Assembly (NCBI GenBank): GCA_050018415.1
Contig: JBEKAB010000006.1
Span: 62,001-126,000 of the forward strand
Direction: 5' to 3'
DNA length: 64,000 nt
Source: UBA1161 sp002311745
GTDB lineage: Bacteria > Planctomycetota > Phycisphaerae > Tepidisphaerales > Tepidisphaeraceae
Shown here piece by piece: positions 8,824-17,442 of this stretch. Below the pieces are notes generated by a model. It saw only the letters and a list, made by a program, of their open reading frames with translations, was not told the DNA's origin and did not search any database. Positions within the stretch are counted from its first letter, which is position 1, and each line of letters starts with the position of its first letter. The position numbers and the translations under genes are program-made.

Positions 8824-8865
8824 TCTAGGAAGCGCCGCCAACCGCCGCCAAGGCGTGTCGTGCGC

Positions 8866-11800
8866 CTAGTGCCGACGGCGGACGTTCAGGTTGGTGATCT
8901 TCACCAGGTTGGTCTTGGTGTTGATCACCAGTTCACCGACGGTGGTGGTGTCCGGGTGCTGGGGATCGCGGATGGTGACGTCGCCCTCGGGGCCGGAGCT
9001 GCACGTCAGCCGCTGGTTGAGCGGATCGTAGACCGCCTGAGCGCAGTGGATGGTGGCCGACTCGGTTTCAACGCGGACGGCGCCCGCGGCCGTCAGCCGG
9101 CTGATCTCCAGCGTCTGCGTGTCGTCCGCGGCGGCGGCATTGGCGGCGGCATTGGCGGCGGGTTGAAACTCGGCCGTGACCGTGTCGGCGTCGAGATGCA
9201 TCGGATTGGGCCGATCCCCATCATCCCAATGCACGATCCGCACGCCGCCGTTGATGACGGCCAATCGCTTGCCCTGGTCGTAGGAGAATTGATTGTCCCA
9301 TTGGAAGGCGGTGCGGCCGCGGCCGCCCGCGGGAGATGGGGGCTGGGCCTGATCCGCCGGCTGCGTCGCCGCCGGGCGATGGTCCTCGATCAGCATCCGG
9401 CCAGGAATGGGAACGTCCAAGCGCCGCGCCTGCACGTCGTAATTGATGCGCTCCGAGAAGATGTCCATGCGCCGCAGGAGCTTGCCCGCGGCGTCGCTCA
9501 GCGACGATTCCACCTGCGCCTTGTCGATCAGGCTTACGGTTTGGACCTGCTTGCCGCGCATGAAATCAAAATCGCCCGCCAGGGCGTCCGCGGGGCGCGA
9601 GGTCGGCGCCGCGGCATCCGCGTCCCCGGCATCGGCGGCTGGGACATCGGACGCACCGTCCTGCGCGTGCGCTGGGGCATCGATCAGCGTCAGCAGCACG
9701 CGCTGCCCGTGGGCCAGGTCAACCGATCCATCCGCGGATTGGGACTGGCATTTCACGTCGCCGGTGATGCGGACCTCGTTGGCGTTTCCGTCCAAAGAGG
9801 CGCCCTGCGTCCAACTGACCTTGAAGGGCCGCGGCTTTTGATCGGCCTGCGAAGGTTGCTGCGTGGTCGAGAGCGTTCCCGGCCCATCGGCGGAAGAGAG
9901 GCGCTGGTGTCCCGAAAGATGAATTTCCGGCGCGGTGAGGGTGGAGTCCTTGTCGATGGCGATCGCCGGCTGGCCGCGCAGCGTCACGCGGGCATGACCC
10001 TCCACCATGACGATTTCCAAGCTGTCGCCGCTGGCCGAGGTTGAATCCTTGCCCAAAACGCGGACCGTGTCGGTGGCCAGGAGCTTCTCCAGTTGCACGT
10101 CCTCCTCACCCGCGCCGCCGCCCGAGCCGCGCCCGGCGGGCGGCTCGCGGGCCGGGGGAGTCGGCGACAGCGCGATTTGCAGATGCTGGGCGGAAAGGTT
10201 GTCCTGATCCTGCGTGGCCTGAACGTCCCCATCGGCCAGGATGGTGCGCGCGAACAACCGCCCGGCGGGCGTCTTGGCCGTCAGCAGTTGCAGCTTCTGC
10301 GCGGCCACGCTGCGGGTGCGCTTGTCCGATTCGCGAACGACGCAGACCGCGTCGCCGTTGGCCACCACCTGCTGCAACCGCGGATGATTCGCCGAATCGG
10401 CCCACGGCTCAAACGTCAAATCCAGGTCGTCGGCCAGCAGATGAAACCGCGGATGATCCACCGCGACGTGACCGGCCAAGTCGGCGGCCTGAATCATCAT
10501 CTGCCCCTGCTGCGCGCCGGCCAGATGCACGCTGGCTCCCTTTTCCCAGGTGGCGTGCAGGGTGGCTTGGGGATCATCCGGATCGGGCAAGGCAGCCGTT
10601 CCCGCCCCTTCCACCACCGCGACGTTCTGCGTCCGCGAGTAGCGCATCGCCCGGCCCGTGATGGTCGTGACGCCGTCCGGACGCTTCTGCTTCACCTCCA
10701 GGGGATTGCGGTCATCGCCGATCAGCCGCGCACTGGAATCGGCCGTTTGGTAAACCAGCTCGGCGCATTGAGCATCGGTCGTGGCGGCGCTGTTGGCGGT
10801 GGCGTCGGCCGCCGCCGCGGATGCCAGAAGCTGGTGTAGATGCACCGGCGTTCCGACCAGATGAACGATGGACTGCCCCGCGGCCAGAGGTCCGCCGGCG
10901 GAAGCGTCCGTCGGCACCATGCGCATCTTCCCATCCCAACACACGATGATCGGCTGAGGCTGGGGCTGGGTGCTGGGCGCAGCCGCGGCCGGCGACGGCA
11001 CGGACGGCGCTGACGTTGGCGACGGCGCTGGCGTTGGCGGCGGCGGCTTGGGCGCGGCACCGCTGCCTTGTCCGCGCGGCACGAAATCCACCTCCATCTT
11101 CTGGGCCGATACCAACTGCTGATTGCCCTGCATGACGCGCACGTTGTCGAGAAAAGTCGCCAGGTAGCGATGCCGCGGCTGGGGTTCGGAGGCCGCCGGC
11201 GCTGTATCGGCGACCGCGACGGCGCGGTCGGCACCCGGCGCCGGCGGCGATGGCGGCGAGGATGGAACCCCGGGTCCCTGAACGGCGGGCGCCTGCGATG
11301 CGCCTGAAATCGAAAACTGGCTCGCGTCGTAAATGGTCAGGCTTGTGGCGTGGGCGATCTCCAGCGATTTGAGCCGCTTGTCCACGTCGTTCCAGTACAT
11401 CACCATGCCCGAGCCGTCGAACGCATAATCCTTGGCGCGGATGGTCACGGGCACCTGGTCGGCGTGGATCACGTGCCCGGCGGCATCCGTGTACTCCTGC
11501 GTGAAAAGGCGAAACGTGTCGTTGTCGAACTGGGCATTGGCCATGGTCAGCGTCAGATCGACGTTGCTTTTGGCTTGATCGTTCTCCGAAGCAAAAAGCG
11601 TCACGGTGACGTTGCGGAAGGTGCCGTATCGCGGCGGCTCGTTGGGGACGCCGGCAAACGCGTTGCGATCCGACCCCGGCGCCATACGCACCACGCCGTC
11701 CACGCCTTCGATGTGCACGATCTGCCCATCGGACAAAAAGACCTCGATGACGGGCCGGTCCACGTGGACCGTGCCATCCGGCTGGTTGTCGTAGAACTCG

Positions 11801-12030
11801 GCTTTGAAGCGGTAGGTTCGCCGGCCGGTTTCGCGGTCGTACTGCGTGGCCCACACTCCCTTGCCGGGCCCGACGAACACGCCCTCCTTGATCGTGCCGG
11901 CCGACTCCTGGGTGGCGGGGCGCGACCCCGACTCGGCGGTGACGCCGACCTTGGGTTGAAAGTGCAGGTACACCACGAAGCCGGCCACCAGTGCCGCCAG
12001 CGTCAGGAAAATGAGTAAAACCTTGCGCAT
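8866..12030 (-). CDS. Very large LptC/LptA (OstA)-like envelope protein
   Basis: A 1,054-residue protein with one N-terminal membrane anchor (about residues 4-22) and an otherwise extracytoplasmic chain. Residues about 45-250 look like an LptC-type domain: alternating short strands describing a derivative with repeated phrases such as RFKAEFYDNQPDGTVHVDRP. A Pro/Ala-rich linker (about 310-355) separates it from several OstA/LptA-like beta repeats with motifs such as VVEGAG, LNQRLTCSSG and TVGELVINTKTN. In classical bacteria LptC and LptA are separate proteins of about 190 residues that bridge inner and outer membrane for LPS transport; this may combine both. It lies 18 bases downstream of kdsD, an order seen in LPS operons (kdsD-kdsC-lptC-lptA-lptB). 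Function is inferred. Confidence 0.6.
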   Translation of the reverse strand: MRKVLLIFLTLAALVAGFVVYLHFQPKVGVTAESGSRPATQESAGTIKEGVFVGPGKGVWATQYDRETGRRTYRFKAEFYDNQPDGTVHVDRPVIEVFLSDGQIVHIEGVDGVVRMAPGSDRNAFAGVPNEPPRYGTFRNVTVTLFASENDQAKSNVDLTLTMANAQFDNDTFRLFTQEYTDAAGHVIHADQVPVTIRAKDYAFDGSGMVMYWNDVDKRLKSLEIAHATSLTIYDASQFSISGASQAPAVQGPGVPSSPPSPPAPGADRAVAVADTAPAASEPQPRHRYLATFLDNVRVMQGNQQLVSAQKMEVDFVPRGQGSGAAPKPPPPTPAPSPTSAPSVPSPAAAAPSTQPQPQPIIVCWDGKMRMVPTDASAGGPLAAGQSIVHLVGTPVHLHQLLASAAAADATANSAATTDAQCAELVYQTADSSARLIGDDRNPLEVKQKRPDGVTTITGRAMRYSRTQNVAVVEGAGTAALPDPDDPQATLHATWEKGASVHLAGAQQGQMMIQAADLAGHVAVDHPRFHLLADDLDLTFEPWADSANHPRLQQVVANGDAVCVVRESDKRTRSVAAQKLQLLTAKTPAGRLFARTILADGDVQATQDQDNLSAQHLQIALSPTPPAREPPAGRGSGGGAGEEDVQLEKLLATDTVRVLGKDSTSASGDSLEIVMVEGHARVTLRGQPAIAIDKDSTLTAPEIHLSGHQRLSSADGPGTLSTTQQPSQADQKPRPFKVSWTQGASLDGNANEVRITGDVKCQSQSADGSVDLAHGQRVLLTLIDAPAHAQDGASDVPAADAGDADAAAPTSRPADALAGDFDFMRGKQVQTVSLIDKAQVESSLSDAAGKLLRRMDIFSERINYDVQARRLDVPIPGRMLIEDHRPAATQPADQAQPPSPAGGRGRTAFQWDNQFSYDQGKRLAVINGGVRIVHWDDGDRPNPMHLDADTVTAEFQPAANAAANAAAADDTQTLEISRLTAAGAVRVETESATIHCAQAVYDPLNQRLTCSSGPEGDVTIRDPQHPDTTTVGELVINTKTNLVKITNLNVRRRH

Positions 12031-12048
12031 CCCGATGACGACGTGCGC

Positions 12049-13050
12049 TTACGAATCGGGTTCGACGTCGAGCATTTTGAGCACGACCAGATCCTGCACG
12101 TCGATGAGTCCGACGGGTCGGTCCTGCTCGTCCACGACGGGCAGCTCGTCGATGCGATGCTGCCGCATGAGGGCCATCGCCTCGGCGGCCAGGGCGGTGG
12201 CGGCGATGCGCTTGGGGTGCTGGGTCATCACCTGGGCGATCGGCCGGCGCAGGGCCGAGACGTCGTCGTCCGTCACCAGCCGGCGCAAATCCCCATCGGA
12301 AAAAATCCCGGACAGTTTCCCATCCTTGTCCACCAGGATCACCGCCCCGCTGCGCCGCTTGATGTGGCTGACTTCGTGCAGCACCTGACCGACGCTCAAC
12401 TGGTCCGAGGCGACGGGCAGGTTTTCCCCGCGGCGGAAGGTCATCGCCTCCTTGACGCGGATCAGCTTTCGCCCAAGCTGCCCGGCCGGATGAAACAGGG
12501 CAAAATCCTCCGCGGTGAATTTCCGCAGCTTCATGACGGACAGGGCCAACGCATCGGCCAGAGCCGTCATGGCCGTGGTCGACGCGCTGGGCGCCAGCCC
12601 CAGCGGACAGGCTTCCTGGACGGTGCCCATCTCCAGCACGACGTCGGCGAAGCGGCCCAGGCCGGTGGCCGCCGAGGCGGTCATCGCGATCACCGGATGA
12701 TCCAGCTTCTTCACCAGGCTCAGCAGGCGCAGGATTTCGTCGCTTTCGCCGCTGGAGGAGAGGATCAGGACCACGTCGCCCTTGCGGATGGAGCCCAAAT
12801 CGCCGTGGACGGCATCGGCGGCGGAAAGGAAATGGCTGGGCGTGCCCGTGCTGGCCAGGGTCGCCGAGAGCTTGCGGGCCACGTGCCCGGCCTTGCCGAT
12901 GCCGCTGGTCAGCACCGATCCTTTGCAATCCAGGATCAAGCGCACCGCCCGCTCGAAGGCCGGGCCGATCGCCGCGGACATCGCCGCCACCGCCGCCGCC
13001 TCGGTCTGGATCACCTGACGGGCAAATTCACTGATCGTTTGTTGGCTCAA
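12049..13050 (-). CDS. kdsD: Arabinose-5-phosphate isomerase, KpsF/GutQ family
   Basis: Converts ribulose-5-phosphate to arabinose-5-phosphate, precursor of Kdo. The 333-residue protein has a SIS sugar-isomerase domain (about residues 35-170, with TSGIGKAGHVARKLSATLAS, VHGDLG and SSSGESDE) and two C-terminal CBS domains (about 200-330). This is the full KdsD architecture. It begins the minus-strand unit that continues into the LptC/OstA-like gene. Together they imply synthesis of a Kdo-type lipopolysaccharide. Confidence 0.93.
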   Translation of the reverse strand: MSQQTISEFARQVIQTEAAAVAAMSAAIGPAFERAVRLILDCKGSVLTSGIGKAGHVARKLSATLASTGTPSHFLSAADAVHGDLGSIRKGDVVLILSSSGESDEILRLLSLVKKLDHPVIAMTASAATGLGRFADVVLEMGTVQEACPLGLAPSASTTAMTALADALALSVMKLRKFTAEDFALFHPAGQLGRKLIRVKEAMTFRRGENLPVASDQLSVGQVLHEVSHIKRRSGAVILVDKDGKLSGIFSDGDLRRLVTDDDVSALRRPIAQVMTQHPKRIAATALAAEAMALMRQHRIDELPVVDEQDRPVGLIDVQDLVVLKMLDVEPDS

Positions 13051-13120
13051 AGCGCCCTGGATTATGAGCCGCCCGGCACTAAAATCAATCCGGCGCCTGA
13101 CGGCGAGCCTTTAACCAAGG

Positions 13121-13915
13121 ATGGTCGTGGATTATCGCGTTGAACTGGACGTCTATAACGGCCCGCTGGACCTGCTGCTATATCTCATCAAGCGCGATGA
13201 GTTGGACATCTACGACATCCCCATCGCCAAAATCCTCGACAGCTACATGCAGTACCTGGACATGCTCAAGCAGATGCGCCAGGAAGAGGGTCTGGACATC
13301 AACGTCGTGGGGGATTTTCTGGTGATGGCCGCGACGTTGATGGAGATCAAAAGCGCCATGCTCCTGCCCAAGCCGGTGCCCGGGGCCGACGGACAGGGGC
13401 CATCGACCATGGCCGAGCTGGCCGACCCGCGCAACGAGCTGGTGCGGCAACTGCTGGAATACAAGCGGATCAAGGACTCGGCGGCGATGCTGCAGGCGCG
13501 CCAGCAGATGCACCAGAGCCGCTTCGCCCGCTGGCCTGCGCCTCTGGACGGCCAGGCCGACCAGCCGCCCCCCCTGGATTTGGAGGAAGTGCAGATTTGG
13601 GATTTGCTCTCGGCCTTTGGCCGATTGATGCGCGAAGTCGGCATCCGCGCGCCGCGCATGCACGAGATCGTTTACGATGACACGCCGATCGACCTGCACG
13701 CGGCGGACATCGAGGATCGCCTGCGGCGCGAGGGCCACCTGACCCTGCGGGCGCTGATCATCGGCCGAAAGAGCCGCAGCGAGATGATCGGCGTGTTCCT
13801 GGCCCTGCTGGAACTGATCCGCGGAAGAAAAATCCTCGTCCGCCAGGGCAGCGACCTGACGGACATGGAGATCGATCCCGCGCCGCCGCAGCACGAGCCG
13901 GCAAGCGAAGCATGA
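13121..13915 (+). CDS. scpA: Segregation and condensation protein A
   Basis: Kleisin subunit of the Smc-ScpAB condensin. The 264-residue protein starts VELDVYNGPLDLLLYLIKRD, the conserved N-terminal Smc-binding helix bundle, and ends with a winged-helix region (LRALIIGRKSRSEMIGVFLALLELIR). ATG at 13121 is preceded by AACCAAGG. The stop overlaps the next gene's start as ATGA, so the two are coupled. It diverges from kdsD. scpB is not in the window. Confidence 0.93.
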   Translation: MVVDYRVELDVYNGPLDLLLYLIKRDELDIYDIPIAKILDSYMQYLDMLKQMRQEEGLDINVVGDFLVMAATLMEIKSAMLLPKPVPGADGQGPSTMAELADPRNELVRQLLEYKRIKDSAAMLQARQQMHQSRFARWPAPLDGQADQPPPLDLEEVQIWDLLSAFGRLMREVGIRAPRMHEIVYDDTPIDLHAADIEDRLRREGHLTLRALIIGRKSRSEMIGVFLALLELIRGRKILVRQGSDLTDMEIDPAPPQHEPASEA

Positions 13916-14862
13916 CACGAGGCATCGCCGCCACCCTCTGGCTGGGTCTTGGACTGATCCTGGTCTGCGAAATTCTGCTGTTGATGGACGTGCGGCAAAG
14001 CCGCCGCGGGGCGATCCGGAGCGACGCGGCCATGGCCGCCGTCGCCGGGGCGCCGGCCTCAAACCCCCTGGCCCGCTGGGTGGCGATCAACATGACGCCC
14101 CTGGCCTGGCTGGGATACGTCGTCTTCCTCGAAGGCGTCCTGAGCACGCAAAGCGGTGCAAGTCCCGTGCGGCGGCGGCCGCATCACTTCGCGTTTTGCG
14201 CCCTGAGCTCTGTCGTCATCTGGTGCGTGTTCGACACGATCAACTTCTACTGTTTCAAGCCGCCGGCCTGGACGTACATCGGCCTGCCGGTCCCCTGGGC
14301 GCAGCGATTCGCGGGGTACGCCGTCGCCTTCGCCGCCGAATTGCCGGGAATGTTCCTGACCGCCCAGATCATCGTGAACCTCGGCTGCGTGGATCGCTTG
14401 TGCAGCCGGCCGTGGCGATTGCCTCGCGGCCTTGACCTGCTGATTTGCCTGGGCGGCGCCGCCCTGTTGGCCTGGGCGGTCCTTGGCCGCCGCGCCGTCG
14501 CCAACTACGGCATGTGGTGCAGTTTCGTTTTCTTTCTGGACCCGATCAATCTGCGTCTGGGCCGGCCCAGCATGCTGCGCGATTGGCAAAATGGATGGTA
14601 CGGCCGAACCGTGGCCCTGTTTGCCGGCGGATTGTGCTGCGGCTTCCTGTGGGAATTCTGGAACTATTGGGCCCTGGAAAAGTGGATCTACCACCTGCCG
14701 TTTCTGGGAGCCGCCGAGCAGTTCCGTTATTTCGAGATGCCCGTGGCCGGGCTGGCGGGGTTCATTCCCTTTGGCATGGCCTGCTGGGTGATGTGGCAAA
14801 CGGCGCGAATCCCCCTGGACGGCCTGGCCGAACCCCTGCCCGATGACGGGACTATTATTTAG
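13912..14862 (+). CDS. Conserved integral membrane protein
   Basis: A 316-residue protein with about eight transmembrane helices, beginning with one at residues 6-25. Aromatic motifs such as CGFLWEFWNYWALEKWIYHL and PFLGAAEQFRYFEMPVAGL in the C-terminal third look like conserved family signatures, but I cannot name the family. It overlaps scpA by 4 bases and is followed after 21 bases by the acetyltransferase, so it is probably part of one operon. No function is assigned. Confidence 0.75.
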   Translation: MTRGIAATLWLGLGLILVCEILLLMDVRQSRRGAIRSDAAMAAVAGAPASNPLARWVAINMTPLAWLGYVVFLEGVLSTQSGASPVRRRPHHFAFCALSSVVIWCVFDTINFYCFKPPAWTYIGLPVPWAQRFAGYAVAFAAELPGMFLTAQIIVNLGCVDRLCSRPWRLPRGLDLLICLGGAALLAWAVLGRRAVANYGMWCSFVFFLDPINLRLGRPSMLRDWQNGWYGRTVALFAGGLCCGFLWEFWNYWALEKWIYHLPFLGAAEQFRYFEMPVAGLAGFIPFGMACWVMWQTARIPLDGLAEPLPDDGTII

Positions 14863-14883
14863 CGGTTATCATTTGAACTGCCG

Positions 14884-15450
14884 ATGATTCGACCCGCGAC
14901 CATCCACGACGTTGCACGCATCCAGGAGATCATCAACAGCCACGCCGAGCTGGGGAAGATGCTCTTCAAGAGCCTGGCTGAACTGTACGAAACCCTGCGC
15001 GATTTCGCCGTCTACGAAATCGACGGCGAGGTGACGGAGGAATCCACCGTTTCGGCCGGGCGCGTGGTCGGCTGCGCGGCATTGTCGGTGATCTGGGCAG
15101 ATTTGGCGGAGCTGCGCTCCCTGGCGGTGGATGAGGAATTCCGCGGCCGCGGCATCGGACGGCGGTTGGTCGAATGGTGCTTCGATGAGGCCCGCCGACT
15201 GCAAATCCGCAAAATCATGGCCCTGACCTACGAGCAGGCGTTTTTCGCAAAGCTCGGCTTCGAAATCGTCTCCAAGGAGAATCTGCCGCTCAAGGTCTGG
15301 AGCGATTGCGTCCGCTGCCCCAAGCGTGACGGCTGCGACGAGGTGGCGATGGTGCGGGCATTGGCGGACGTGCCGATGATCGTCATGCACCAGGCCCCGC
15401 CGACGCCCAAGGGCGTCACCATTCCCGTGCTCGAACCGCTGGAAGATTGA
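14884..15450 (+). CDS. ArgA-type GNAT N-acetyltransferase
   Basis: A 188-residue GNAT protein. MIRPATIHDVARIQEIINSH and LFKSLAELYETLRDF match the short, stand-alone N-acetylglutamate-synthase-like acetyltransferases, and the acetyl-CoA loop reads EFRGRGIGRRLVEW. A Cys-containing segment near residues 140-150 (DCVRCPKRDGC) is also typical of this group. It probably acetylates glutamate in arginine synthesis, although other amino-acid substrates are possible. It follows the membrane gene closely. Confidence 0.8.
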   Translation: MIRPATIHDVARIQEIINSHAELGKMLFKSLAELYETLRDFAVYEIDGEVTEESTVSAGRVVGCAALSVIWADLAELRSLAVDEEFRGRGIGRRLVEWCFDEARRLQIRKIMALTYEQAFFAKLGFEIVSKENLPLKVWSDCVRCPKRDGCDEVAMVRALADVPMIVMHQAPPTPKGVTIPVLEPLED

Positions 15451-15523
15451 GCCGCAGATACACTGGCGTGATTCTAACGTTCATCTATGGCCAAATTTGT
15501 CTTTCGCTGCTAGAGTTGGTCTC

Positions 15524-16658
15524 ATGATCCATGAAAACCTTTCTGTTTCGATCGAAGACCTTTCATCCCGGATGATCGCCATCCGGGACTCTCTTTGACT
15601 TGGCCGCAAAACAGTCCCGCCGAAAAGACCTGGAAACAAAGATGGGGGAAGAGGGGTTCTGGAACAACCAGGACGCGGCCAAGGGCGTCGTCGCGGAATT
15701 GAAATCGCTCAAATCGGCCGTCGAGCCGCTGGAGGCGATGCTGCGCGGCGTCGACGACGTGCGGGCGCTGTACGAACTGGCGGATGAAGCCGGCGACGCC
15801 GCGGCCATGGACGAGGCCGACCGAATGTTGGCCGACCTGGAAAAACGCGCGGAAAAGGTCGAACTGCAATCGCTCCTGGACGGCAAGAACGACGCCCGCG
15901 ACTGTTTCGTGCAGATTCACGCCGGCGCCGGCGGCACCGAGGCGCAGGATTGGGCGGAAATGCTCCTACGCATGTACCTGCACTATTTCGAGCGCCGCGG
16001 CTGGGACGTCTCCGAAGTCGATCGCACCTGGGGCGAGCAGGCGGGCATCAAAAACGTCACGCTGCTGGTCAAGGGCGAATACGCCTACGGCTACCTGCGG
16101 GCGGAGGCCGGCGTGCATCGCCTGGTGCGACCCAGCCCCTTCAACGCCCAGAACAAACGTCAAACCAGCTTCGCCTCGGTGGACGTCGTGCCGGATTTTG
16201 AAGAGGAGGATTCGGAGATCGAAGTCCCCGAATCGGACATGGACATCGTGGCGTTCGTGCGTGCCAGCGGCCCCGGCGGCCAAAACGTCAACAAGGTCGC
16301 CAGCGCCGTCCGCATCACCCACAAGCCCACGGGCATCCAGGTCACCTGTTCCGTCGAACGCAGCCAGCAGCAGAACAAACGCCTGGCCATCGCCCTGCTG
16401 AGGGGCCGGCTGGAGCAGATCGAGCAAGCCAAGCGCGATTCGGAACTCAAGGCGCTGTACGGCGACAAGGGCGCCATCGCCTGGGGCAACCAGATTCGCA
16501 GTTACGTCCTGGACGACCGCCGCGTGAAGGATCACCGCACCAACGTGGAAACGACCAACGTCGAGAGCGTCCTGGATCGCGGGGAGCTGGACCCATTCAT
16601 CGACGCCGAACTGCGGCGCAAGAAGCGCGCCAAGACCGGGAAGAAACCCGGCAATTGA
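15524..16658 (+). CDS. prfB: Peptide chain release factor 2, with programmed +1 frameshift
   Basis: Recognises UGA and UAA stop codons. A short first frame starts at ATG 15524 (MIHENLSVSIEDLSSRMIAI then RDSL) and reaches CTT-TGA at 15593-15598. A +1 shift there gives Asp and continues as LAAKQSRRKDLETK to the stop at 16658. The product is about 377 residues. The stop-codon anticodon-like motif is SPF (RLVRPSPFNAQNK), diagnostic of RF2, and the catalytic GGQ lies in SGPGGQNVNKVAS. The coordinates span both frames. Regulation is by RF2 level: low RF2 slows UGA termination and favours the shift. Confidence 0.95.
15584..15599 (+). promoter_or_regulatory. RF2 +1 frameshift site
   Basis: The sequence reads CGG-GAC-TCT-CTT-TGA-C. 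CTT-TGA-C is the canonical slippery sequence, with the in-frame UGA at 15596-15598, and the GGGAC stretch a few bases upstream may act as the internal Shine-Dalgarno-like stimulator. Zero-frame codons upstream and +1-frame codons downstream both encode RF2-like sequence, so the break is recoding and not a sequencing error. Confidence 0.92.
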
Positions 16659-16715
16659 ACATTTGGCAGTTCAGCCGCCGTGGACCATTGCGCAAGACTC
16701 CCGGCGGGTATGAAT

Positions 16716-16985
16716 TCACGATTGCCTTAACAGACGATCGTATTCTGCGTGCGAGCCGATCCAGAACCAGAGAATGGTTTGGCCTTGCTTGAGTCCTAGT
16801 GCCCGCCAACCTATCCCGACACGAACTGAATAGATCGGCGACTTCACACCCACGCGCTTGAAATCAACGCCAGGATGCGCCGGATTGGCTTTCCAAATCT
16901 GATAACACCTACGCGCCTGGCGCTTGATGCGCGCCGGAAGCCGCCGAAAGCAGACGACAAAATCGTCGGTCAGTTCCGAATTCAC
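16716..16985 (-). CDS. RelE/ParE-superfamily toxin
   Basis: An 89-residue protein with the compact RelE/ParE fold pattern: an N-terminal helical part (FRRLPARIKRQARRCYQIW), a middle strand region (YSVRVGIGWRALG) and the C-terminal FWIGSHAEYDRLL typical of this superfamily. RelE members cleave mRNA on the ribosome and ParE members poison gyrase; I cannot separate the two here. Its start overlaps the end of the upstream antitoxin gene by 4 bases, the standard antitoxin-first order. It converges with prfB. Confidence 0.8.
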   Translation of the reverse strand: MNSELTDDFVVCFRRLPARIKRQARRCYQIWKANPAHPGVDFKRVGVKSPIYSVRVGIGWRALGLKQGQTILWFWIGSHAEYDRLLRQS

Positions 16986-17200
16986 AATTCGTCAAAACCC
17001 TTGCGGCGCGTTTTGCCCTTTCGCTTGGCCCGCCGGGCTTTTTGGGCCATCTCTTCCAACAAACCCTGGGAATTTGCCAGCGTCTTGTCCCATTCCAGCT
17101 CCCCCTCGATATCCTCGAGCATTTGCTCAGCCAACTGCTCCTGCACGGCTTTCGGCAGGTGCGAGGCCTTGACGAAGGCTTTTTCCAATGACGCTGTCAT
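16982..17200 (-). CDS. Cognate antitoxin of the RelE/ParE-type toxin
   Basis: A 72-residue, charged, helical protein (MTASLEKAFVKASHLPKAVQ followed by EQLAEQMLEDIEGELEW), with a lysine/arginine-rich C terminus. The ATG at 17200 has a clear GGAG 7 bases upstream; the frame is open further up but without a site. It resembles short antitoxins found with RelE-like toxins in many bacteria. DNA binding was not identified by motif. Position and translational coupling to the toxin carry most of the evidence. Confidence 0.72.
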   Translation of the reverse strand: MTASLEKAFVKASHLPKAVQEQLAEQMLEDIEGELEWDKTLANSQGLLEEMAQKARRAKRKGKTRRKGFDEL

Positions 17201-17220
17201 GACTGACTCCTCGAGGCGCT

Positions 17221-17270
17221 GGTGCCCGGCTCGTACCGAGATTGGGCACCTTCCAATTTGGTTCATTATA
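17221..17270 (-). promoter_or_regulatory. Promoter and inverted-repeat operator of the toxin-antitoxin pair
   Basis: A consensus -10 TATAAT is at 17270-17265 on the minus strand; the -35 is weak. Just downstream, GGTGCCC (17221-17227) and GGGCACC (17244-17250) form an inverted repeat with a nested CTCG/CGAG. The repeat lies in the first transcribed bases, where an autoregulatory antitoxin would be expected to bind. Confidence 0.5.
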
Positions 17271-17317
17271 TCTCGCCCTCATGCCTAAACCATGTTGGAC
17301 AACTCCGAGTCACGGCT

Positions 17318-17401
17318 GGGACCGTTGCGTGCCCTCCGGCCCCACAACGCCAGCGACCTCGTCGCGGCGCGGCTCGGTCCCATAAGCGACCGATCCGTCG
17401 C
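17318..17401 (+). promoter_or_regulatory. Structured leader upstream of the HDOD gene
   Basis: A closing stem GGGACCG/CGGTCCC (17318-17324 with 17375-17381) encloses two smaller stems, GTTG/CAAC (17324-17327 with 17345-17348) and GCGAC/GTCGC (17353-17357 with 17361-17365). It is followed by another hairpin GCGAC-N6-GTCGC (17386-17401). It precedes the HDOD start by about 40 bases. I could not match it to c-di-GMP, cobalamin or other riboswitch consensus sequences known to me. Confidence 0.4.
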
Positions 17402-17442
17402 CTGAAAGTAGACACGTTGCGCCGATGTTAAGTGTGAGGGAG

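Noticed and set aside
10712..12928. Long alternative minus-strand frame within the LptC/OstA-like and kdsD genes
   Set aside because: Arg/Ala/Gly-rich shadow of high-GC coding sequence; the other frame gives coherent LptC/OstA-like and SIS-CBS proteins.
17318..17401. c-di-GMP (GEMM) riboswitch before the HDOD gene
   Set aside because: The conserved GEMM bases and tetraloop-receptor arrangement are not present.
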